Shown in pieces: positions 6,596-12,219 of a DNA stretch of 12,219 bases (positions are counted from its first letter, which is position 1; every line of letters starts with the position of its first letter). The notes beneath the pieces are model-generated. The model was given only the letters and a program-made list of their open reading frames with translations, ran no database searches and was not told where the DNA came from. Origin of the DNA: Candidatus Desantisiibacteriota bacterium (GTDB taxonomy: Bacteria; JACRDZ01); the NCBI GenBank assembly GCA_016209155.1, contig JACQWU010000288.1:1-12219 (forward strand), given 5' to 3'. The position numbers and the translations under genes were made by a program.

Positions 6596-7144
6596 TTATT
6601 TACGTTTTTGTTCTTCTTCGTTTAGTTTATCAAATGCTTTTTCGGCATTTGCTTTGATATGATCTCTTACTGCCTGGCTCAATTGATTGACTTTATCGCT
6701 CATATTTACAAGGTCATCAAGATTTAGTTCGGCAAGGGAATACATTGTTTCATTTTTACCTTCCCATCGGTCAATTATTTTAACCCCTGACATCATGTTG
6801 GACGAAAATGTTTTGGAAGTATTTTCAACATATTGCTCACCTTTAGATTTTTCTTCTTCAGTTGCTGTAGCAGAGCTCATATAGTCACGCATAAGCGAAG
6901 TAGACATAACCGATAACTGTTTTGAAATTTCTGCAATAGCTCTGTTATCAGCTGTTGTTCTTCTTAATGCTTCGGAAGAAATACCTTCGGCAATTCCTAC
7001 TCCATAAAAAGTTTTTTTTTTTTTTTTTTTAAATGCACCACTGCCCTGCATTACCCAGTCAGGCTTGGAAGGTGCGCTTGCACAACTTGTAAAAAAAACT
7101 CCTGCGAAAATTATTAGAACAAAAAAACTTATTTTTTTTGTCAT
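6596..7144 (-). CDS. LPP20-family lipoprotein
   Basis: The predicted protein has 182 residues. ATG 7144-7142 is preferred over the in-frame GTG at 7162 because GGGAGGTG lies 5 bases ahead of it and the signal peptide starts there. The lipobox F-T-S-C puts the lipid anchor at Cys21. The sequence KPDWVMQGSGAF, FYGVGIAEG and LRRTTADNRAIAEISKQL carries the LPP20 signatures (PDWV, YGVG.A, AD.RA..E.), with a later YSLAELNLDD block. LPP20-family proteins are small envelope lipoproteins first described from Helicobacter; their molecular role is poorly known. Residues 39-44 are six Lys from a 19-base A-run, next to the FYGVG motif, so the reading frame depends on that run length. The C-terminal third is helical and highly charged. 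It is the last gene of the lpoB/COG3014/LPP20 cluster and ends at the shared terminator. Confidence 0.85.
   Translation of the reverse strand: MTKKISFFVLIIFAGVFFTSCASAPSKPDWVMQGSGAFKKKKKKTFYGVGIAEGISSEALRRTTADNRAIAEISKQLSVMSTSLMRDYMSSATATEEEKSKGEQYVENTSKTFSSNMMSGVKIIDRWEGKNETMYSLAELNLDDLVNMSDKVNQLSQAVRDHIKANAEKAFDKLNEEEQKRK
7012..7030 (-). repeat. 19-nt homopolymer (poly-A on the coding strand) inside the LPP20 gene
   Basis: Nineteen consecutive T on the plus strand encode Lys39-Lys44 plus the first base of the next Thr codon. At this length the frame is open. One base more or fewer would shift the frame about 45 codons into the gene. It is far longer than any other homopolymer in the window's coding regions. 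Confidence 0.95.
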
Positions 7145-7181
7145 ATTTTCACCTCCCTTCACAAAAAATAAATTAAAACTT

Positions 7182-7205
7182 AACCACAGAGTACTCAGAG
7201 AAAAA
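7182..7205 (+). repeat. CTCTGTG-family repeat, left copy
   Basis: AACCACAGAG-TACT-CAGAGAAAAA. Compared with the inverted copy at 8241-8264, both 10-base arms are identical and only the central four bases differ (TACT against ATCA). It lies between the two LPP20-family genes. Confidence 0.75.
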
Positions 7206-7268
7206 CTTAAAATTAATGATATGAAAAAAAATTGTTAGATAGTTCATTATGTCTAAAATTAATCACTT

Positions 7269-8156
7269 TCAGTTTTTACTTCCAAAAATATATGCTGTGA
7301 TCCAGTCTCCAAGTGCGTCTGCCAGTGACTTACCTGCGGACGAAATAGCTTTAGCTTGAGCTGTTTTTTCAATTGTGTGTGATTCCTGTCCGCCTTTGGA
7401 TATTGCTGCTAAAACTGTACCTTCAGGTTTTCCTTCAATTATTTCAATAGATCCGGTCCAGTTAAAAAATTTCCATTGAGGATCTCCGCGGTCAACAGAT
7501 TGCAGTTCAAGACTGCTTTTTATAATTATAACATTGACATCAGCCTCTATTTTATCCGGCATTTCATTTTCAATACGAAATCCCATTTTTGTTATTTTTT
7601 CTTTTATCATTTCTCTCAAGTTTTTATTTCCGGTTTCTTCATTTTTCATCACAATAAAAACAATTTTTTTAAGTAAATTATCTCTTTTACTTAATATTTC
7701 AGCACGTGTCGTACCCGTATTTAGATCCTGAACTGACACAGGATCGACTATATTTTTTTGTGTAATAAGAGCGGATTTTGCGTCCAATGCATTAATAGCC
7801 ATGGTTAAAGCTTTAATTTTTTCTATTGATGAAGAAACAGCTTCAACTGCTTTTAACTGAGCGGCAATTGTTTCTTCTTCATCAGAAATTTTATTTGCCA
7901 GAGAAACCCGTGTTTTTACTTTATCGAGCACTGCAAGAGCGTAGTGAGTTTTTGTTTTTTCATCAAACCATGTTTCAGGAATGGTTACACCTTCAAGAAT
8001 AGTTTCCGTAAAACTTTTTGTTTCCTGTTCGTTTTTTATTTCACCAGATATATCAATCCCTGCTTTTTTTGATTTTGTGGATTTTTCTGATTCAAAAGAA
8101 GTTGCTGATTGAGATATTTGAACCCTGAAAATTTTTGAGATTTCCCAGAGGAACAT
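7269..8156 (-). CDS. LPP20-family protein missing its signal peptide and N-terminus, probable pseudogene
   Basis: The open frame gives 295 residues. It contains late LPP20-type features: EISKIFRVQISQSATS near the start, then IPETWFDEKTKTHYALAVLD, followed by a helical region and a C-terminal part with EADVNVIII and SLADALGDWITAYIFGSKN. Intact relatives begin with a lipoprotein signal peptide and a PDWV...YGVG block before the EI-K- segment. Here the frame starts abruptly just before EISKIF, with the ATG directly after a TAA and no ribosome-binding site. The 130 bases upstream are filled by CTCTGTG repeats instead. A plausible original start survives at ATG 8267-8265, which has AAGGTG ahead of it and follows the COG3014-like stop closely, but its frame stops after 31 codons. 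The remaining coding part looks undamaged, so the loss may be recent. An internally started, non-exported product cannot be excluded. Confidence 0.65.
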   Translation of the reverse strand: MFLWEISKIFRVQISQSATSFESEKSTKSKKAGIDISGEIKNEQETKSFTETILEGVTIPETWFDEKTKTHYALAVLDKVKTRVSLANKISDEEETIAAQLKAVEAVSSSIEKIKALTMAINALDAKSALITQKNIVDPVSVQDLNTGTTRAEILSKRDNLLKKIVFIVMKNEETGNKNLREMIKEKITKMGFRIENEMPDKIEADVNVIIIKSSLELQSVDRGDPQWKFFNWTGSIEIIEGKPEGTVLAAISKGGQESHTIEKTAQAKAISSAGKSLADALGDWITAYIFGSKN

Positions 8157-8171
8157 TTAAATATTAATGAG

Positions 8172-8267
8172 TTAGAAAATTTTTCTCTGTGGACTCAAAT
8201 TATTATTTTTTTTCTTTTGAGAACACTGAGAAATTATTAGTTTTTCTCTGTGATCTCTGTGGTTCAT
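8172..8267 (-). pseudogene. 31-codon open frame at the probable original start of the broken LPP20 gene
   Basis: ATG 8267-8265 is preceded by AAGGTG at 6 bases and begins 21 bases after the COG3014-like stop codon, the normal spacing for a next operon gene. The translation (MNHRDHREKLIISQ...) is just translated repeat sequence and ends at TAA 8174-8172. It is in the same frame as the truncated LPP20 frame at 8156. It is read as the old start site interrupted by repeat DNA, not as a real small protein. Confidence 0.35.
8180..8264. repeat. Cluster of CTCTGTG-type repeats with internal inverted repeat
   Basis: Three related units stand here. TTTCTCTGTGGACTCAAA (8182-8199) and TTTGAGAACACTGAGAAA (8216-8233) are imperfect inverted repeats (15 of 18 positions) around a 16-base spacer. 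The third, at 8241-8264, is the inverted partner of 7182-7205. Together they fill nearly all of the gap between the COG3014-like gene and the truncated LPP20 frame. No transposase is present, so the cluster looks like a non-autonomous intergenic repeat. Confidence 0.7.
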
Positions 8268-8288
8268 TTTTGTCACCTTAGTATACTA

Positions 8289-9728
8289 CTATTGCGCTGT
8301 TCTTGTAATAATAAAAGTCTTTTTCCCCGATTTAATATTTATGTTATCAATGTTTCTAACATTAAGAACTGACCCTGTTTTATTAAAATATTTTATTTTA
8401 ATTGTATGTATCCCTTCGGATAGCGGTATGCGATGTATATAAATTTTATCAGGAAGGGATCTCCATGACCTTGTATCAGCATGTTCCATTACAGTAGAAA
8501 CAGTATTTAACGCTGCTTTGGTGATAAATGTAACCAGGTCTCTTTCTGCACCTTTTCTTTGGTTTTCACTTATTTTTTGAACGATTTTTTTTGAAAGAGC
8601 GTATTTTATTGCAGCACGTGCAATGGCTTTTGCTCTTATACGGTTTATTCGATCCTGAAGACCTGTTACTGCTATTGTCCCTATATCCTGAACTAATACT
8701 CCGCTTTCCGATTCAATATTTGAATTATCAATAATGATTTTTGAACCTGTGATATTATATTCAACCGGAGTATATTTTGGAAATGCTATTCGTATTTGTT
8801 CATCAGCCATAATTGATCGTGCTATTGCGCTTGCCTGCTCAACCTGCTTGGTATCTTCACCTTTGGTTGTAACATTTCCAACGTAAGCCCACCCTTTCCC
8901 AAAACTTATTTCAAAAAAATCATCAACTTTCTCAGGTGAAATACCGTTATAATTAATAACAACTAATTCCCCTTTAGAAGTTTTTTCAAGCTCAAAATCT
9001 TTTCGGGATACTTTCCATTTTTTTTCGACTTCTGAGATTTCATCATCAAAACCAAGCAGATTTGCGGTGTGAATAATATCTCCGATTAAATTTTTTGATG
9101 GAGGAATAAAATATACTTTTTGATAAGATTCATAAGTCTCAAGGGCTTTCCTATAAGAAATAAAAGCGTCATTTATTTCCCCCTGATTTTCATATAGCAT
9201 TCCCATTAAATAACGCACAAAAGCATCTTCCTTGTAAACATTTTTATATCCATAGTTGGTCTCCAGAGTTGTAAGAAAATGGTCTACCTGCCTTGCTTCA
9301 ACAAGAGCTTCCTGTTCCTTTCCAAGAGAAATATAATTTAATGCCGAAAAAATATGTATAAGCGCACGTTCAAAATCTTCTCCGTAATAAGGAGTCATGG
9401 TATCATTGATTAAAAAAGTTGAAGCTTCTGTTGTAATACTTTTTGTGAAATAATTCTCCGCAGTTGTTTTTGCTTTTTCAAATTCAAAATTACTTTCTGT
9501 ATAATTTCCGCTTAAATGTAATAACATCCCCCGATCAAGATGATAAAGCAGAGTATTTTTATCACCGTATTCTTTATCTTTATTAACAAGAGGTAGAGAT
9601 GCTGCTTCACTGTAGCGGCCGTCAGCAACTAATTTATTCATTCTTTTATAATATACTGACGGAGCAGCGCAAGAAAAAATACTTAATCCCAGTAAAATAG
9701 AACATAATAAGTATCGTAAATAATACAT
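8289..9728 (-). CDS. COG3014-family TPR-like lipoprotein
   Basis: The predicted protein has 479 residues. The ATG at 9728 is preceded by AAAGGG, which overlaps the stop codon of the lpoB-like gene 10 bases upstream, so the two are probably translationally coupled. The signal peptide ends in S-I-F-S-C (Cys20). Residues about 30-210 are helical, TPR-like pairs (LLYHLDRGMLLHLSGNYTES; RYLMGMLYENQGEINDAFIS). After about 250 comes the conserved core of the uncharacterised COG3014 family (GELVVINYNGISPEK, IRIAFPKYTPVEYN, AKAIARAAIKYALSKK), followed by a beta-rich C-terminus (HTIKIKYFNKTG). In several Gram-negative bacteria COG3014 genes lie next to lpoB-like and LPP20 lipoprotein genes, as here. The biochemical role is unknown; a scaffold at the inner face of the outer membrane acting on peptidoglycan synthesis is inference. 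Confidence 0.85.
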   Translation of the reverse strand: MYYLRYLLCSILLGLSIFSCAAPSVYYKRMNKLVADGRYSEAASLPLVNKDKEYGDKNTLLYHLDRGMLLHLSGNYTESNFEFEKAKTTAENYFTKSITTEASTFLINDTMTPYYGEDFERALIHIFSALNYISLGKEQEALVEARQVDHFLTTLETNYGYKNVYKEDAFVRYLMGMLYENQGEINDAFISYRKALETYESYQKVYFIPPSKNLIGDIIHTANLLGFDDEISEVEKKWKVSRKDFELEKTSKGELVVINYNGISPEKVDDFFEISFGKGWAYVGNVTTKGEDTKQVEQASAIARSIMADEQIRIAFPKYTPVEYNITGSKIIIDNSNIESESGVLVQDIGTIAVTGLQDRINRIRAKAIARAAIKYALSKKIVQKISENQRKGAERDLVTFITKAALNTVSTVMEHADTRSWRSLPDKIYIHRIPLSEGIHTIKIKYFNKTGSVLNVRNIDNINIKSGKKTFIITRTAQ

Positions 9729-9738
9729 GTTTTCCCTT

Positions 9739-10353
9739 TTACATTTTTGTGCGTGAACGTTCGACTACCTTTTTAATTTTTTTCTGTCCTATCCATACTT
9801 TTTCATTTGTAGTCATATCAATCATTTCCAGCTCTATCTGATAAAATTTAAGTTGTGTTTTTCCGGCTTCATCCATTATTGTGTTTATCTGGCCTTTTAA
9901 CATAAAATCTGCGCCTGATTCCTGCCCTGAACTTTTAGCTGTTGTACTGCTTGCATTTTTAGCCTGTTCCAGTCTTTCTTCTCTGATTTCGTCTCTTTGT
10001 TCACGTGAAGCCACAAATCGTACCTGTCCGGAATTTGTTAATTCTCTTTCAAGATCCTTTACGAATGTTTCAGTATTAATGTGTTCATGGCTTTTATTTA
10101 AAACTTTTCCTACTATAACGCGTGGTTTTGTATTGTTTTTTGAAACAAATTCTCCCACCCATGGCCGTGCTATTGAATCAGTCACCATTTCTTTGGATAC
10201 AAGCTGTGAATCAGTATCATTCCAGTTACCGCTTAAATCAATCTGTTCATCTGATGAAGTTCGTGTAACCTTTGGCCCTGCAGCGCACGAAGCAAAAATC
10301 ATAGTAAATAAAAATAAAAATCCAACTATAAATATTAATTTAAATTTATTCAT
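9739..10353 (-). CDS. lpoB: LpoB-like penicillin-binding protein activator lipoprotein
   Basis: The predicted protein has 204 residues. The ATG at 10353 is preceded by GGAGG 7 bases ahead. The lipobox F-A-S-C gives Cys23. The sequence follows the LpoB/COG3417 family in order: DLSGNWNDTDSQLVSKEM, PRVIVGKVLNKSHEHINT, FVKDLERELTNSGQVRFVAS, GADFMLKGQI, and the end TNEKVWIGQKKIKK. In E. coli, LpoB is an outer-membrane lipoprotein that reaches through the periplasm and activates the bifunctional synthase PBP1B. Here it lacks a long Pro-rich linker and its length is like LpoB homologues outside enterobacteria, so the partner may be a different synthase. It leads the cluster with the COG3014-like and LPP20 genes; the 88-base gap to the MeTr gene holds only an unconvincing promoter. 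The family is clear; the exact partner is not. Confidence 0.88.
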   Translation of the reverse strand: MNKFKLIFIVGFLFLFTMIFASCAAGPKVTRTSSDEQIDLSGNWNDTDSQLVSKEMVTDSIARPWVGEFVSKNNTKPRVIVGKVLNKSHEHINTETFVKDLERELTNSGQVRFVASREQRDEIREERLEQAKNASSTTAKSSGQESGADFMLKGQINTIMDEAGKTQLKFYQIELEMIDMTTNEKVWIGQKKIKKVVERSRTKM

Positions 10354-10441
10354 ACCTTTTCCTCCGGATTAGTTATTGATTGGTTTATTTTTTATTGAAG
10401 CAGATATTTTTCTGATCACCTCTTTTCAATAATATATATAA

Positions 10442-11332
10442 TTAAATATAAAATATTAAAATAAGCTTTCCCAAAGTAATGCAGCAAAGAAAAGAATCTG
10501 CAAATAATATTTCACCTTTAAACATTCGTATGGATTTATCAACATGTTCCGGTTTAAACACACTTTTTATATCTTCGCCTTTTGCCACACGCATAAATTC
10601 TTCATCTGTTGGATCAATTATGGCACCGGACAAACCTGCATCTCTCAGCATTGTCCAGTAAATGGAAGTTAAAAGTGGTTTCATGAACGCAGGGCACATA
10701 CTGACAATATTACTTAGCCCCAGCACTGTTTTCATAGGCGGTTCATTCAATGAACCTAAAATAGTGATAGCTTCAATGACTTTCATTGCCTGATCCTGAT
10801 TCCCTTTAACTGTCATTGCTAAAGGATCAAATAATATTTTTTCCGGAGATACTCCCAGTTCCGCGGCTTTGGTCATTATATCTACAGCAATTGAGGCTCT
10901 GGCATTTGCATCTGCCGGTAATCCGCTGCCTGCTAAAGTAAGACCAATAATATAACAGTTATGTTTTGCCGCAAGAGGCATAAAATTATTTAGTCTCTCT
11001 TCTTCTCCTGAACAGGAATTAATAAGAGGTAATCCCCAGTCATTTTTATGAGCTGAAAGTCCGATATCCATTGCCTGAACATTTGTTGAATCAAGGCAAA
11101 GAGGGACTTTACAAACTTCCTGTACAGTTTCAACTATCCATGGAAGAACTTCAATGTCATCAGAGCATGGACCTACATTCATATCCAGCATATTTGCTCC
11201 ATTTTCTATTTGTTTTACCGCCACTTCCTGTATAGGCCCTTTTTCTCTATTTTTCATGGCTTTACCAAGTTTTACTGTTCGTACATTTACACGTTCTCCA
11301 ATTAATATCGGGTTTAAATTACTCAAATCCAT
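10442..11332 (-). CDS. acsE: Methyltetrahydrofolate:corrinoid/iron-sulfur protein methyltransferase-like (MeTr, pterin-binding)
   Basis: The predicted protein has 296 residues, with an ideal AAGGAGG 6 bases before ATG 11332. The fold is a pterin-binding TIM barrel. Visible family blocks are ILIGERVNV (9-17), ENGANMLDMNVGP (43-55), CLDSTN (79-84), INSCSGEEER (104-113), LFDPLAM (167-173) and TVLGLSN (202-208). Asp81, Asn105, Asp169 and Asn208 align with the pterin-contacting Asp/Asn residues of Moorella MeTr. MeTr moves the methyl group of 5-methyltetrahydrofolate to the cobalt of a corrinoid/iron-sulfur protein in the Wood-Ljungdahl pathway, in the cytoplasm. It is about 30 residues longer than the Moorella enzyme. 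It has an extra loop near 250-272 and an unusual hydrophobic tail after FADS (FLCCITLGKLILIFYI). No other acs/cdh genes are in view, so a related corrinoid methyltransferase is possible. Confidence 0.85.
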   Translation of the reverse strand: MDLSNLNPILIGERVNVRTVKLGKAMKNREKGPIQEVAVKQIENGANMLDMNVGPCSDDIEVLPWIVETVQEVCKVPLCLDSTNVQAMDIGLSAHKNDWGLPLINSCSGEEERLNNFMPLAAKHNCYIIGLTLAGSGLPADANARASIAVDIMTKAAELGVSPEKILFDPLAMTVKGNQDQAMKVIEAITILGSLNEPPMKTVLGLSNIVSMCPAFMKPLLTSIYWTMLRDAGLSGAIIDPTDEEFMRVAKGEDIKSVFKPEHVDKSIRMFKGEILFADSFLCCITLGKLILIFYI

Positions 11333-11391
11333 AAATTTCCTCCTTAAGTTATTATTTACTATTGGCTAAAAAATAGATTTAAACTGGTGAA

Positions 11392-11420
11392 AATATACAC
11401 AAAAACGAGATAAAAGTCAA
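11392..11420 (-). promoter_or_regulatory. Promoter of the MeTr gene
   Basis: On the minus strand TTGACT (11420-11415), a 17-base spacer and TATATT (11397-11392) give a good sigma70-like promoter. Transcription would begin near 11385, leaving about 53 bases of leader. It is arranged back-to-back with the promoter at 11454-11482. Confidence 0.6.
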
Positions 11421-11453
11421 CCCATTATTTAGCAGAAAGTGCCATTAATACAC

Positions 11454-11482
11454 TTGACATTACGTAAATGAAAATTTACAAT
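11454..11482 (+). promoter_or_regulatory. Promoter of the beta-propeller repeat gene
   Basis: A perfect TTGACA (11454-11459), a 17-base spacer and TACAAT (11477-11482) form a strong promoter for the gene starting at 11550. The 34 bases between this and the divergent promoter could hold a shared control site, but no clear operator palindrome is seen. Confidence 0.7.
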
Positions 11483-11549
11483 AAAGCAATAATATTTTAA
11501 ATATAGTCAAATTGGAGGAATATTAAATAAAAAGCCGGAGGTTGTTGGT

Positions 11550-12219
11550 ATGAAATTGAAAGTTATTTTTTTAATGTTTTTTGTAATTATTTTAAGCTCA
11601 ATAGTTATTGCAGGCTCACTTGATAATTGGCACTGGAGAAATCCAGTTCCGCAAGGTAATAAACTTTTTGGAGTAACATATGGTAATAACACTTTTATTA
11701 CGGTTGGAGAATGGGGAGCATTATTGACATCATCAGATGGAATCACATGGACAGAGAGAATTTCCGGAACTTCTGATCCTCTTACTGGAGTAACATACGG
11801 CAATAATACATTTGTGGCGGTGGGTGGGAAATGGTGGGAATGGGATAGTAAGGGAATAATATTGACATCTTCAGATGGAATCACATGGATAGAGAGACTA
11901 TCCGGAACTATCAATGCTCTTAGTAAGGTAACATTCAGTAATAACAAATTTATTGCGGTAGGATATGGCGGGACAATTTTAACATCCTCTAATGGAATCA
12001 CATGGACAGAGAGAACCTCAGGAACTCCTTATCCGCTTGGTGAAATAATATATGGCAATAACACTTTTACAGCGATAGGAGAAGGCGGGACAATTTTAAC
12101 ATCATCAGATGGAGTCATTTGGACAATCAGATTCTCTGATGATATTACTATTTGTATTGATATAACATATGGCAATAACACTTTTGTAGTGGTGGGGGTG
12201 GAACGGCATGTGGGGGATG
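11550..12219 (+). CDS. Secreted protein of tandem beta-propeller repeats, 3' truncated by the window
   Basis: The frame starts at ATG 11550 with CCGGAGG (11535-11541) ahead and runs open to the window edge, giving 223 residues. It begins with a signal peptide (MKLKVIFLMFFVIILSSIVIAG) without a lipobox cysteine, so the protein is probably exported. It then repeats a unit of about 39 residues: YGNNTF(I/V)AVG..GTILTSSDG.TW(T)ER.SGT. Four full units and the start of a fifth are seen. The repeat resembles BNR/Ycf48-like propeller blades, with SSDG.TW as the Asp-box-like turn. The blades are also similar as DNA: ACATCATCAGATGG-type segments begin at 11727, 11865, 11982 and 12099, spaced 138, 117 and 117 bases. 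The second unit carries a 7-residue insertion (WWEWDSK region). Such proteins often bind carbohydrate or protein ligands at the surface, but the ligand is unknown here. The missing 3' end prevents a blade count. Confidence 0.82.
   Translation, partial: MKLKVIFLMFFVIILSSIVIAGSLDNWHWRNPVPQGNKLFGVTYGNNTFITVGEWGALLTSSDGITWTERISGTSDPLTGVTYGNNTFVAVGGKWWEWDSKGIILTSSDGITWIERLSGTINALSKVTFSNNKFIAVGYGGTILTSSNGITWTERTSGTPYPLGEIIYGNNTFTAIGEGGTILTSSDGVIWTIRFSDDITICIDITYGNNTFVVVGVERHVGD
11727..12125 (+). repeat. Tandem 117-bp DNA repeats encoding propeller blades
   Basis: A segment of the form ACATC(A/T)TCAGATGGAATC, ending in ACATGGACAGAGAGA, recurs with starts at 11727, 11865, 11982 and 12099. The 117-base spacing is exact between the last three and 138 between the first two, a 21-base in-frame insertion. 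DNA-level similarity between blades points to recent expansion or gene conversion. Confidence 0.8.

Noticed and set aside
9881-10372. Plus-strand open frame of 163 codons, rich in Ser and Cys
   Set aside because: It lies entirely antisense to the clear lpoB-like gene, has no ribosome-binding site and has no recognisable family.
10354-10441. Promoter for the lpoB-like gene (TTGAAA with TATCTG at 17 bases, minus strand)
   Set aside because: The -10 matches poorly (three of six) and the region is AT-rich, so it was not listed; the cluster could also be transcribed from the MeTr promoter.
11507-12001. Minus-strand open frame of 164 codons with repeated HVIPSEDV-like segments
   Set aside because: It is the antisense shadow of the tandem propeller repeats at 11550-12219; the apparent repeats come from the plus-strand blades. 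The plus strand has a promoter, ribosome site and signal peptide.

Overview
The window looks like a piece of an AT-rich diderm (Gram-negative-type) bacterial chromosome. The diderm reading rests on the C-terminus of a BamA/Omp85-type outer-membrane assembly protein at the left edge, at least five lipoproteins with signal peptides and a lipobox cysteine, a probable outer-membrane beta-barrel, and an LpoB-type activator of peptidoglycan synthases. A corrinoid-dependent methyltetrahydrofolate methyltransferase of the AcsE/MeTr type suggests an anaerobe with Wood-Ljungdahl or related one-carbon metabolism. The sequence alone does not settle the phylum. Delta-proteobacterial relatives or an uncultured anaerobic candidate phylum are both plausible.

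Layout. Positions 1-276 (+) are the end of a BamA/TamA-family gene. Positions 277-546 hold a cloverleaf-like palindromic repeat and a promoter. Then come a lipocalin-like lipoprotein (547-1386, +) closed by a strong terminator, a PKD/TPR-like/beta-propeller lipoprotein (1608-3947, +) and a decayed HigA-type antitoxin (about 4015-4194, +). A probable outer-membrane beta-barrel protein follows on the minus strand (4178-5566). A second copy of the lipocalin-like lipoprotein (5766-6524, +) ends in a bidirectional terminator shared with the convergent minus-strand cluster.

The minus-strand cluster reads lpoB-like (10353-9739), COG3014-like TPR lipoprotein (9728-8289), an LPP20-family gene without its N-terminus (8156-7269) and an intact LPP20 lipoprotein (7144-6596). 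This is a recognisable envelope-lipoprotein set, probably linked to peptidoglycan synthase activation. The third gene looks broken: its signal peptide and start region are replaced by CTCTGTG-type repeats. The fourth carries a 19-nt poly-A run in its coding strand. Upstream, a divergent pair shares an intergenic region with good sigma70-like promoters on both strands. One gene is the MeTr gene (11332-10442, -). The other is a secreted protein of tandem 39-residue beta-propeller repeats (11550 to the right edge, +).

No complete mobile element, CRISPR array, tRNA or rRNA is visible. The most notable features are the hidden HigA remnant, the homopolymer tract as a possible phase-variation switch, the repeat-associated loss of an LPP20 N-terminus, the duplicated lipoprotein genes that keep similar promoters and terminators, and the repeat-built surface or secreted proteins.
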